Positions 16,830-25,033 of a DNA stretch of 64,000 bases are shown here, piece after piece. A program made the translations under genes and the position numbers. Under the pieces are notes generated by a model that had not been told where the DNA came from, made no database searches, and saw only the letters and a list, made by a program, of their open reading frames with translations. The stretch's first letter is position 1, and the number at the start of each line of letters is the position of its first letter. Origin of the DNA: Streptoverticillium olivoreticuli subsp. olivoreticuli (GTDB taxonomy: Bacteria; Actinomycetota; Actinomycetes; Streptomycetales; Streptomycetaceae); contig NZ_CP031455.1 in assembly GCF_003391135.1 (NCBI RefSeq), positions 7,343,501 to 7,407,500 of the forward strand. The letters are read 5' to 3'.

Positions 16830-17981
16830 GTGCCCAGGGCCGCCCTCGCCCTGGCCGCCGTGCTCGCCGCCGCCGCGCCGACGACCGCCCGCCCCCCGCA
16901 GCCCGCCACCACCATCGAGATCTCCCCCGGCACCTGCGGCACCCCCTGGCCCCACCCCCACCCCGGCACCCAGACCTTCATCCTGCACAACACCTCCGCC
17001 ACCGCGACCGAGGCCCGCCTCGTGGACCGCGCCGGCGCCGTCCACGCCGAAGCGGAAGCCCTCGCCCCCGGCACCCACCGGCAGCTGCGCGCCCGGCTCG
17101 GCCCCGGCTCGTACGCCTTCGTCTGCCTGCCCGACGACGCGGACGCCGTCACCGGCCCCGTCGTACGGATCACCGCCGCCGCCCGGGGGAGCGGCGGCGG
17201 GCCCGCCGCCGTCCCCGTCCGGCTCGCCGACCTGATCCCGCCGGCCCTGGACTACCAGCGGTGGATCGGCGCGCGGATGGACGGGCTCGTGTCGGCGACG
17301 GACGCCCTGCGGACGGCCGTCGACAGCGGCGACGCGGCCGCCGCCCGCGCGGCCTGGCTGCCCGCCCACCTCGACTACGAGCGGATGGGCGCCGCCTACG
17401 GCGCCTTCGGGGACGCCGGCCGGGCCGTCGACGGCACCGCCGCCGGTCTCCCCGGCGGAGTGCGCGACCCCGGCTTCACCGGCTTCCACCGCGTCGAGCA
17501 CGGCCTGTGGCACGGCGAGCGCGGGCCCGCCCTGCGCCGGGCCGCGCACCGCCTCGCCACCGACGTCCGCGCGCTGCGCGCCACTTGGGAGCAGTCCCGC
17601 ATGGACCCCGCCCAACTCGGGCTGCGCGCCCACGAGATCCTGGAGGACACCCTGGAGCACGAGCTGACCGGCCGCACCGACCACGGCAGCGGAAGCAATC
17701 TCGCCACCGCCCGCGCCAACCTCGACGGCACCCGCGCCGTCCTCGACCGCCTCCGCCCGCTCCTGCGCGGCCGCTACCCCGACCTCGACGCACTGGACCG
17801 GCGCATCGCCCGCGCCGGCGCCCTGCTGGACCGCCAGGGCCCCCGCCCCGGCCACCCCCGCTGGACCCCGCTCGACCGCCTCACCCGCGCCGACCGCGAG
17901 CGCCTCGACGCCGCCGTCGCCGACCTCGTGGAACGCCTGGCCCCCGTCGCGGCCCTCTGCGAACCCCGGAGGGCACCATGA
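16830..17981 (+). CDS. efeO: EfeO-type iron uptake protein (cupredoxin + M75 imelysin domain)
   Basis: Periplasm-type/extracytoplasmic partner of the EfeUOB ferrous-iron importer. From GTG 16830 it has 383 residues: signal peptide (PRAALALAAVLAAAAPTTA), a cupredoxin-like domain (about 25-120, with TTIEISPGTCG and SYAFVCLPDD), and the M75 helical domain (about 135-375) carrying the HxxE metal motif in GFHRVEHGLWHG. GTG 16698 has a better ribosome site (AGGGAG, 8 nt) but would add 44 residues reading through a dispersed repeat, so the shorter form is preferred. The stop overlaps the efeB ATG (ATGA). No efeU permease precedes it. Confidence 0.85.
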   Translation: MPRAALALAAVLAAAAPTTARPPQPATTIEISPGTCGTPWPHPHPGTQTFILHNTSATATEARLVDRAGAVHAEAEALAPGTHRQLRARLGPGSYAFVCLPDDADAVTGPVVRITAAARGSGGGPAAVPVRLADLIPPALDYQRWIGARMDGLVSATDALRTAVDSGDAAAARAAWLPAHLDYERMGAAYGAFGDAGRAVDGTAAGLPGGVRDPGFTGFHRVEHGLWHGERGPALRRAAHRLATDVRALRATWEQSRMDPAQLGLRAHEILEDTLEHELTGRTDHGSGSNLATARANLDGTRAVLDRLRPLLRGRYPDLDALDRRIARAGALLDRQGPRPGHPRWTPLDRLTRADRERLDAAVADLVERLAPVAALCEPRRAP

Positions 17982-19261
17982 CGTGGCCCCGGCGGCGCGG
18001 TCTGCTGCGGGGAGCCGCCATGAGCCTCGGCGGGGCCATGGCCGGGGGCCTGCTCGAACAGGGCGGCGGGCCCGGCGGCAGGCGGCGCCCGGCCGGTGCC
18101 ACCGCCGGTGCCGCGCCCCCCGGCCCGTACGCCCCCGCCGCCCCCTTCCACGGGACCCACCAGGCCGCCCTGCTCACGCCGCCCGCCCGGAGCACCGCCT
18201 TCGTGGCCCTCGACGTCACCGCCGACAACCGGGGCGAGCTCGCCGACCTGCTGCGCGCGCTCACCGCGCGGGCCCGCTTCCTCACGGCCGGCGGCACACC
18301 GCCCCCGGTCGGTATCACCGGCCCGCCCTCCGACTCCGGGCTCCTCGGCCCCGGCGTCCCCGCCGACGGCGGACTCCGGGTGACCGTGGCAGTCGGCTCC
18401 TCGCTCTTCGACGGCCGCTTCGGGCTGTCCGGCCACGCCCCGCGCCGGCTGCGGACCATGCCGCCCTTCCCGGACGACGACCTCGACCCCGCCTGGTGCC
18501 ACGGCGACCTCGGCGTCCAGCTGTGCGCCGACAGCACCGACACCGTCCTGCACGCCCTGCGCGACCTGACCCGGCACACCCGCGGCGGCCTCCAGATCCG
18601 CTGGCGGCTCGACGGCTTCACCGCACCGCCCCGCCCCTCCGGCGCCCCCCGCAACCTCTTCGGCTTCAAGGACGGCACCGCCAACCCCGACCCCCGCGAC
18701 ACCCGCCTGATGGACCGGCTCGTGTGGACCGGCGCCCGCTCCGGCGAGCCCCGCTGGGCCACCGGCGGCAGCTATCAGGTGGTGCGCCTGATCCGGATGC
18801 TGGTCGAGTTCTGGGACCGGGTCCCCCGCACCGAGCAGGAGCGGATCCTCGGCCGCGACCGCGACACCGGCGCACCGCTGGACGGCGACCGGGAGTCCGA
18901 CGCCCCGCGCTACGCCCTCGACCCCAAGGGCGAGGTGACCCCGCTGGACAGCCACATCCGGGTGGCCGGTCCGCGGACCCCCGAAGCGGAGCACCGGCGG
19001 CTGCTGCGCCGCTCGTACAACTACGACCGGGGAACCGACCGCAACGGCAACCTCGACATGGGGCTGCTCTTCTGCTGCTACCAGCAGGACCCGGACCGTC
19101 AGTTCACCGCCGTGCAGCGGAGCCTGGCGGGCGAGCCGCTGACCGACTACGTCACCCCGTTCGGCGGCGGCTACTTCTTCGCGCTGCCCGGGGTGCGGGA
19201 CGGCGCCGACTGGTACGGCCGCGCCTTGATGGACGAGAGTGGGACCGCGCATGCCCCGTAA
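17978..19261 (+). CDS. efeB: EfeB/Dyp-type haem peroxidase, Tat-exported
   Basis: A 427-residue DyP-type peroxidase. The N-terminus MTWPRRRGLLRGAAMSLGG is a Tat signal, consistent with export of a folded haem protein. The family catalytic Asp is in NLFGFKDGTANP, the proximal haem His in SHIRVAGPRTPEAEHRR, and the distal Arg block in LLRRSYNYDRG. In the EfeUOB system it is thought to oxidise ferrous iron at the cell surface before transport; haem-iron retrieval has also been claimed. Translation is coupled to efeO. Its last 11 bp overlap the next gene's start. Confidence 0.93.
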   Translation: MTWPRRRGLLRGAAMSLGGAMAGGLLEQGGGPGGRRRPAGATAGAAPPGPYAPAAPFHGTHQAALLTPPARSTAFVALDVTADNRGELADLLRALTARARFLTAGGTPPPVGITGPPSDSGLLGPGVPADGGLRVTVAVGSSLFDGRFGLSGHAPRRLRTMPPFPDDDLDPAWCHGDLGVQLCADSTDTVLHALRDLTRHTRGGLQIRWRLDGFTAPPRPSGAPRNLFGFKDGTANPDPRDTRLMDRLVWTGARSGEPRWATGGSYQVVRLIRMLVEFWDRVPRTEQERILGRDRDTGAPLDGDRESDAPRYALDPKGEVTPLDSHIRVAGPRTPEAEHRRLLRRSYNYDRGTDRNGNLDMGLLFCCYQQDPDRQFTAVQRSLAGEPLTDYVTPFGGGYFFALPGVRDGADWYGRALMDESGTAHAP

Positions 19262-21071
19262 CACCCGTATCGCCCGTGTCGTCCGCAACGGCACCGTCAC
19301 CCGGTGCCCCGCCGTCGTCGCCGCGCTCGGCGCCGCCGCGCTGGCCGTGGCACCGGCCGTCCCCGCGCGGGCCGCGGACACCGCGTCGCCCATCGAGCAC
19401 CTGGTGGTCGTCTTCGACGAGAACGTCTCCTTCGACCACTACTTCGCCACCTACCCCAGGGCCGCCGACACCGACGGCACCCGCTTCACCCCCGCCCGCG
19501 ACACCCCCGCCCGCGTGGACAACCTGCGCACCGCGGGCCTGCTCGCGAAGAACCCGAACCGGTACGCGCCGAAGCGGCTCGGCCCGCGGCAGGCGATGAC
19601 CTGCGACCAGAACCACTCCTACAGCCCCGAGCAGTACGCGGCCGACGGCGGCCGGGCCGACCGCTACGTCCAGAACACCGACTCCGGGAAGTGCTCGGGC
19701 AAGCTGTTCGGCGAGCCCGGGCTCGTCATGGACTACTACGACGGGAACACCGTCACCGCGCTGTGGAACTACGCCCAGCACTTCAGCATGAGCGACCGCT
19801 CCTTCGGCACCACCTACGGCCCGTCCACGCCCGGCGCGATCAACCTCGTCTCCGGCCAGACCCACGGGGCGATCTCCACCGACCCCGCGTCCGGCACGGA
19901 ACACCCGCGGCAGACGCCGAAACCGGACCCGTACGCCGTGGCCTCGCCCGGCGCCGACGGTGTGGGCACGATCATCCGCGACCCGGAACCGGCCTACGAC
20001 GACTGCTCGGACAAGGACCACACCGCCCGGAGCCCCCTGGCCGCCCTCAAGGGGGCCAACATCGGGGACCGGCTCGGAGAGGAGGGCGTCTCCTGGGGCT
20101 GGTTCCAGGGCGGCTTCCGGCCGAGCACCCCCTGGGACGGCCGCCACGGCCACTACGCGAAGTGCTCCGGCAGCACCCACGCCAACGTCGGCGGCGAGCG
20201 CGTGGTCGACTACAGCCCGCACCACGCGCCGTTCCAGTACTACGCCTCGACCGCGAACCCCCACCACCTGCCGCCGCGCTCCGTCGCCGAGATCGGCCAC
20301 GACGGGCCGGCCAACCACCAGTACGACCTGGCCGACTTCGACGCGGCCCTGCGCGCCGGACGGCTGCCCGCGGTGAGCTTCCTGAAGGCCCCGGCCTTCC
20401 AGGACGGCCACGCCGGATACTCCGACCCCCTCGACGAACAGCACTTCCTGGTGGAGTGGATCAACAAGATCCAGAGCGCGCCGGAGTGGCGGAACACCGC
20501 CGTCGTGATCGCCTACGACGACTCCGACGGCTGGTACGACCACGCGTACGCGAAGCCGCTCAACGGCTCCGGCGACCGCGGCAAGGGCCCCCAGGGGCGG
20601 GCGGTCGACAGCCCGGCCTGCCGCACGGGACCCGCCCCGGCCGGGGGCCTCGCCGACCGCTGCGGCCCCGGCCCGCGGCAGCCGCTGCTGGTGGTCTCGC
20701 CGTACAGCAAGGCCGGCACGGTCGACCACACGCCGACCGAGCAGACCTCCGTCCTGAAGTTCGTGGAGTGGAACTGGCACACCGCCCCGATCGGCGGCTC
20801 GTCCTTCGACCAGCGGGCCGGGTCGCTGCTGAACCTCTTCGACTTCGACCATCCGCACGAGGAGCGGGTGCTGCTGAACAAGGACGGATCGGTGCGGGAC
20901 GGGGGAGCGGCGACGGCGAGGGTGACGGAGGGGAACGCCGGACCGCAGGCGATGTCAGGCCCCGCGCCCTCCGGGACGGGGTCCGGGGTGCCGGTGGGTT
21001 ACGTGGTGGGGGCGGCCGTCGCCGCGACGGGGGTGGCGGCGACACTGCTGCTGCGCCGCGGCCGCCGCTGA
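19251..21071 (+). CDS. Secreted, membrane-anchored phosphoesterase (phospholipase C/acid phosphatase family)
   Basis: A 606-residue PF04185-type enzyme. Signal peptide at 1-45 (VVAALGAAALAVAPAVPARA). The metal/active-site block IEHLVVVFDENVSFDHYFATYP follows at once; the family norm is ENRSFDHYFG. Other blocks are DRSFGTTYGPSTPGAINLVSG, AVVIAYDDSDGWYDH and LLVVSPYSKAGTVDHTPTEQ. After the catalytic part comes a Gly/Ser/Thr linker and a C-terminal membrane helix with Arg tail (VGYVVGAAVAATGVAATLLL-RRGRR), so the enzyme stays on the outer membrane face. It overlaps the efeB end by 11 bp, suggesting co-transcription. Substrate (phospholipid or phosphomonoester) is undetermined. Confidence 0.88.
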   Translation: MPRNTRIARVVRNGTVTRCPAVVAALGAAALAVAPAVPARAADTASPIEHLVVVFDENVSFDHYFATYPRAADTDGTRFTPARDTPARVDNLRTAGLLAKNPNRYAPKRLGPRQAMTCDQNHSYSPEQYAADGGRADRYVQNTDSGKCSGKLFGEPGLVMDYYDGNTVTALWNYAQHFSMSDRSFGTTYGPSTPGAINLVSGQTHGAISTDPASGTEHPRQTPKPDPYAVASPGADGVGTIIRDPEPAYDDCSDKDHTARSPLAALKGANIGDRLGEEGVSWGWFQGGFRPSTPWDGRHGHYAKCSGSTHANVGGERVVDYSPHHAPFQYYASTANPHHLPPRSVAEIGHDGPANHQYDLADFDAALRAGRLPAVSFLKAPAFQDGHAGYSDPLDEQHFLVEWINKIQSAPEWRNTAVVIAYDDSDGWYDHAYAKPLNGSGDRGKGPQGRAVDSPACRTGPAPAGGLADRCGPGPRQPLLVVSPYSKAGTVDHTPTEQTSVLKFVEWNWHTAPIGGSSFDQRAGSLLNLFDFDHPHEERVLLNKDGSVRDGGAATARVTEGNAGPQAMSGPAPSGTGSGVPVGYVVGAAVAATGVAATLLLRRGRR

Positions 21072-21080
21072 GGCGGCCCG

Positions 21081-21482
21081 TCAGCGCGCGGTCGGGAACG
21101 CGCTGGTGAAGAGCGAGCGCAGCAGCGCCTCGTCGGAGGGCGGCAGCTCCGCGACGAAGCGTGTCAGGACGACCTCGCGGTCCGCGAGCCCGTCCAGGAT
21201 CTTGCGCATGCGCCGCGCCGCCAGCCCCGCCTCGTCGGCCACCGGCGCATAGGCGTAGGCGCGCCCCCGCGGGGTGCGGGAGAGCACCTCCTTGCCGTGC
21301 AGCCGGGACAGGATCGTCACCACCGTGCTGTACGTCAGCTCGCCCGCCAGTCGGCCCTGGACCTCGCGGGGGGTCAGCGGCCCCTCGGCACGCTGCAGCG
21401 CGGCGAGCACCTCGCCCTCCAGCGCTCCGTTCGCGCGGCGTCGGCCGTGGCGCACGACGGCGGTCGGTGTGGCTGTGTCCAT
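21081..21482 (-). CDS. BlaI/MecI-family repressor
   Basis: A 133-residue winged-helix repressor. GALEGEVLAALQRAEGPLTPREVQGRL and STVVTILSRLHGKEVLSRTPRG form the DNA-binding domain; GLAARRMRKILDGLADREVVLTRFV is the dimerisation helix. In other bacteria it represses beta-lactamase, PBP or copper genes and is inactivated by an adjacent BlaR1/M56 sensor protease. No such sensor gene lies beside it. ATG 21482 is chosen; a TTG at 21506 would extend it by 8 residues. It is divergent from the class A PBP gene and an operator-like site sits between them. Confidence 0.88.
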   Translation of the reverse strand: MDTATPTAVVRHGRRRANGALEGEVLAALQRAEGPLTPREVQGRLAGELTYSTVVTILSRLHGKEVLSRTPRGRAYAYAPVADEAGLAARRMRKILDGLADREVVLTRFVAELPPSDEALLRSLFTSAFPTAR

Positions 21483-21519
21483 GCGGAGGGTGTTCCTTCT
21501 GCCCAAGATCCACTGCTTT

Positions 21520-21531
21520 TACAGGGGTGTA
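21520..21531. promoter_or_regulatory. Candidate BlaI operator TACA-N4-TGTA
   Basis: TACAGGGGTGTA, flanked by CTTT and GAAA, lies 38 bp upstream of the BlaI-type gene in an AT-richer patch and about 90 bp before the PBP start. BlaI/MecI/CopY operators are built around TACA and TGTA half-sites. Autoregulation and control of the PBP are inferred. Confidence 0.6.
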
Positions 21532-21622
21532 GAAACGTTACGGTACCCGAACAGGCCGCCTGATTCGGAATCCACGGACATCTTGGGTGCCCGCACCGCC
21601 CCACAGGTCGTAGGGTCGAGCA

Positions 21623-23647
21623 GTGTTCGAACGACGAAAAGGGGCGCACGCCCGGAACCACGCCGCGCCCTCCCGCCGGAGACGCGCCGCTCCCCGCAAG
21701 CGAAGGCTGCGCCCCGCCTACCCGCGGCCGGGGCGGCAGGGCTTCCGGCGCTGGGTGCCGTCGTGGCGCCAGACACTGGGGCTCTTCCTCTCCGCCGGAG
21801 GGCTGCTCACCGCCCTCGTGGCGATCATGTACGCCCGTACCGACATACCCGCCGACCTCAACGCCTTCGCCACCCAGCAGGACAACGTCTACTACTGGGC
21901 CGACGGAACCGAGATGGCCCGTACCGGCGAGATCAACCGGCAGGACACCGCCCTGGAGAAGATCCCCGAGAAGGTGCGGTGGGCCGCGCTCGCGGCCGAG
22001 AACGAGACCTTCTACTCCGACAGCGGCATCTCGGTGAGCGGGATGACGCGCGCGGTCTCCAGGATGGTGACGGGCGGCTCCACCCAGGGCGGGTCCACGA
22101 TCACCCAGCAGTACGTCAAGAACGCCTATCTCAACCAGCGGCAGACCTTCTCCCGCAAGTTCACCGAGATGTTCATCGCCATCAAGCTGGACAACCGGAT
22201 GTCCAAGGACGACATCCTGGAGGGCTATCTCAACACCAGCTGGTTCGGGCGCGGCACCTACGGCATCCAGCGTGCCGCGCACGCCTACTACGGCAAGGAC
22301 GTCTCCCAGCTCAACGCGAGCGAGGGCGCCTTCCTCGCCTCGCTGCTCAAGGGCGCCGGGCTCTACGACCCGTCGCTCGGCGCCAAGAACCACGCGCGCG
22401 CCGTGGAGCGCTGGGAGTGGATCCTCGACCGGATGGTCACCATCGGCAAGCTCTCCAAGGAGGAGCGGGCCCGCTACACCACGTTCCCCGAGCCGCAGGC
22501 CCCGCCGAAGCCCGCCGGGCTGACCGGGCAGACCGGCTATCTGGTGGAGACGGCGCGGGCCTACGTCAGCGCCCACACCGAGGTCACCGACCACGACTTC
22601 GACCTCGGCGGCTACCAGATCCGCACCACCTTCGAGAAGCCGAAGGTCGACGCCCTCGACAAGGCCGTCCAGGAGGTGCGGGGCAAGCTCGACCCCGAGA
22701 AGCGGGAGTCCGACAAGGACGTGCGCATCGGCGCGGCCTCCGTCACCACGGACGGGCGGATCGTGGCCCTGCAGGGCGGCCCGGGCTACCTCAAGCAGGG
22801 GTTCAACGACGCGAATTCCGCGGTCGTCCCCGCCGGCACGGCCTTCACGCCCTTCGTCTACGCCGCCGCCCTCGGCGACGGCATCCAGCGCGAACGCGAC
22901 AAGCCCCGTACCCCCGTCTCCCCCTCCACCGTCTACGACGGCGACAACCAGGTGTCCCTGCTCACCCCCGAAGGGCCCTACTGGGACCGCGCGGGGAAGA
23001 TCGTGAAGGGCACGAACGACGGGGGCAGGTCCTGGGGGAAGATCAGCCTGCGGGACGCCGTCGCCCAGTCGGTCAACACCCCGATGCTGCAGCTCGGCAT
23101 GGACGTCGGCCTGGACCGCATCGGCAGCACCGCGGTGCGGACGGGCCTGCTCGCGGACAGCCTCGGCACCAAGGTGCCCGCCTTCTCCCTGGGCAACACC
23201 ACGCCCAGCGCCATCCGGATGGCCGGGGCGTACGGGACGTTCGCCGCCCAGGGCATGCACAGCGAGCCCTACTCCGTGGACAAGCTGAGCCGCAACGGCA
23301 ACGCCGTGGCCGTGGAGAAGCCGACGGCCGAGCGGGCCCTGCCGCAGCGCGTCGCGGCGGCCGTGGACGACGCGCTGCACGACGCCGTCAAGAAGGGCAG
23401 CGCCACCACCGCCGGGGCGGCCGCACCGGGCTCGGCGGGCAAGACCGGCACGGAGGCGAAGAACAAGTCGGCCTGGTACGTCGGTTACCAGGGCAAGCTC
23501 TCGACCGCCGTCTCGCTCTGCCGCATCGACCCGAAGACGCAGGAACTGCTCCCGCTGGACGGCCTCGGCGGCGCCGCGAAGTCCGCGGTCGGCAGCCCGT
23601 ACCCGATCGACATCTGGTCGGCGTACATGAAGGGGCAGAAGAACTGA
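21623..23647 (+). CDS. Class A penicillin-binding protein with degenerate transpeptidase motif
   Basis: A 674-residue bifunctional-type PBP. It has a basic cytoplasmic tail (1-50), one membrane helix (51-70), and a GT51 glycosyltransferase domain (about 80-260) with catalytic Glu126 in AAENETFYSD and GGSTITQQYVKN. The GT motif 1 itself is loose (ENETFYSDSG versus EDxxFxxHxG). In the transpeptidase domain (about 330-640) SVN (483-485) and KTG (607-609) are present. The catalytic SxxK is replaced: VPAGTAFTPF aligns with PGSSFKPF, putting Thr406 at Ser and Thr409 at Lys. The enzyme may polymerise glycan but not cross-link. GTG 21623. Divergent from BlaI. Confidence 0.88.
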   Translation: MFERRKGAHARNHAAPSRRRRAAPRKRRLRPAYPRPGRQGFRRWVPSWRQTLGLFLSAGGLLTALVAIMYARTDIPADLNAFATQQDNVYYWADGTEMARTGEINRQDTALEKIPEKVRWAALAAENETFYSDSGISVSGMTRAVSRMVTGGSTQGGSTITQQYVKNAYLNQRQTFSRKFTEMFIAIKLDNRMSKDDILEGYLNTSWFGRGTYGIQRAAHAYYGKDVSQLNASEGAFLASLLKGAGLYDPSLGAKNHARAVERWEWILDRMVTIGKLSKEERARYTTFPEPQAPPKPAGLTGQTGYLVETARAYVSAHTEVTDHDFDLGGYQIRTTFEKPKVDALDKAVQEVRGKLDPEKRESDKDVRIGAASVTTDGRIVALQGGPGYLKQGFNDANSAVVPAGTAFTPFVYAAALGDGIQRERDKPRTPVSPSTVYDGDNQVSLLTPEGPYWDRAGKIVKGTNDGGRSWGKISLRDAVAQSVNTPMLQLGMDVGLDRIGSTAVRTGLLADSLGTKVPAFSLGNTTPSAIRMAGAYGTFAAQGMHSEPYSVDKLSRNGNAVAVEKPTAERALPQRVAAAVDDALHDAVKKGSATTAGAAAPGSAGKTGTEAKNKSAWYVGYQGKLSTAVSLCRIDPKTQELLPLDGLGGAAKSAVGSPYPIDIWSAYMKGQKN

Positions 23648-23648
23648 A

Positions 23649-23695
23649 GGCCCCGGGTGGCGCCGGACCTTCAAGGTCCGGTGCCACCCGGGGCC
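23649..23695. terminator. Strong bidirectional terminator hairpin
   Basis: A 47-bp near-perfect palindrome begins GGCCCCGGGTGGC and ends GCCACCCGGGGCC, with GGACCTT-C-AAGGTCC at its centre and one mismatch per arm. It starts just after the PBP stop and lies before the end of the convergent deacetylase gene. Confidence 0.88.
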
Positions 23696-23709
23696 GCCCG
23701 GAAGAACGC

Positions 23710-24987
23710 CTACTTGACGAACGTCGCCCAGTCCGGGGACTGCGCCGGGTCCAGCCCGCGCAGCTTCGTCAGCACCTTCGGGTCCTGCGCGTCCAGCCAG
23801 TCGGCGAGCTGCTTGAAGGACACGCAGCGCACGCCGTCCCGCTTGCAGACCGACTTCACGACGTCCTCGACGGCCTTCATGTAGATGCCGCCGTTCCAGT
23901 CCTCGAAGTGGTTGCCCACGAACATCGGCGCCCGGCTGCCGTTGTAGACGCGCTGGAAGCCGTTCAGATAGCCGTCCCGCGTCAGCTTCCGCCACTCCTC
24001 GTACTTCGCGGGATCGCCCTTGGTGTTGTCACCGGACTGGTTGTAGAGGAAGTTGAAGTCCATCGACAGGACCTGCTTCTCGCTCTTCGGATACGGAAGC
24101 AGCTGCAGCGGGAAATTCCAGATGCCCTGGATCTGCGAGGGCCAGATCTGGAAGTCGCCGGGCGAGCTCGCGTCGTACCGCCAGCCGAACTGCTTCGCCG
24201 CCGGTATCAGCGTCTTCTGCCCCTCCAGACACGGGGCACGGCCGCCCACCAGCTCCTTCTTGTAGTCGAAGGGCAGCGGCGGGAGGTCCGTCAGGCCGGT
24301 GTTCGTCTTCCAGTTCTCCACGAAGGAGTAGGACTGCTCGATCTCGCTCTTCCACTCCGCCGGGCTCCAGTCGCCGCCGCCCTTGGCGCCGCAGAAGTGG
24401 CCGTTGAAGTGCGTGCCTATCTCGTTGCCGTCCAGCCAGGCGCCGCGGATCTGCTCGATGGTGTCCTTGATGTGCGGGTCCGTGGCGAAGTCGATCGCCG
24501 CGTCGCCCGGCTTGTGCTGCGGGGGCTTGTACAGCGAGGACTTCGACTTCGGCAGCAGGTACATGCCGCTCAGGAAGAACGTCATCTTCGCGTTGTTGTC
24601 CTTGGCGACCTCGCGGAAGTGCGAGAGCTGGTGGTCGTCGCCCTCCAGCGCGCCGTCCCAGGAGAACACCACGAACTGCGGCGGCTTCTCGCCCGGCTTC
24701 AGCTTCTCCGGCTTCGGCTGGTCCGGCTGCGGACCGGTGTCCGACGTCGAACCGTCCCCGAGGACACGGATCTTGCCGTCCCACTTCTCCTCGGGCTTCT
24801 TGCTGCTCTCGGACTCGCCCTCCGGGACGTTCTTCGCCTTGTCCTTCGAGGGGGCGGAAGCGGATGCGGAGGAGCCCTTGGCGTCGTCGCTCTTGCCGGA
24901 GTCGCAGCCCGACAGCCCCAGTGCGAGGGCGGCCACAGCACCCGCGGTGACCAGAGCCGTCCCGCCCCGCAAGGTCCTTTTCGACAA
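23710..24987 (-). CDS. Polysaccharide deacetylase-like lipoprotein (divergent)
   Basis: A 425-residue lipoprotein with signal and lipobox ALALGLSGC (Cys28), then a Ser/Lys/Glu-rich linker to about residue 90. The NodB-like domain has FVVFSWDGALEG in place of the usual TFDDG, and EIGTHFNGHFCG in place of HSxxH. The Asp and two His expected for the metal site can still be assigned, but spacing suggests a separate subfamily. Trp- and Tyr-rich blocks (FGWRYDASSPGDFQIWPSQI; MFVGNHFEDWNGGIYMKA) follow. It probably acts on cell-wall or capsule polysaccharide outside the membrane. Alternative: an inactive binding protein. ATG 24987. Confidence 0.8.
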   Translation of the reverse strand: MSKRTLRGGTALVTAGAVAALALGLSGCDSGKSDDAKGSSASASAPSKDKAKNVPEGESESSKKPEEKWDGKIRVLGDGSTSDTGPQPDQPKPEKLKPGEKPPQFVVFSWDGALEGDDHQLSHFREVAKDNNAKMTFFLSGMYLLPKSKSSLYKPPQHKPGDAAIDFATDPHIKDTIEQIRGAWLDGNEIGTHFNGHFCGAKGGGDWSPAEWKSEIEQSYSFVENWKTNTGLTDLPPLPFDYKKELVGGRAPCLEGQKTLIPAAKQFGWRYDASSPGDFQIWPSQIQGIWNFPLQLLPYPKSEKQVLSMDFNFLYNQSGDNTKGDPAKYEEWRKLTRDGYLNGFQRVYNGSRAPMFVGNHFEDWNGGIYMKAVEDVVKSVCKRDGVRCVSFKQLADWLDAQDPKVLTKLRGLDPAQSPDWATFVK

Positions 24988-25033
24988 GGTACTTACCCCC
25001 TGGCGCCGTAAACAGATGTTCTGGCGCCAAGTA

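Noticed and set aside
21274..25011. Plus-strand open frame of about 1245 codons through the PBP and deacetylase region
   Set aside because: It overlaps the true PBP frame and runs antisense to the deacetylase; composition is that of a shadow frame and it crosses a strong terminator hairpin.
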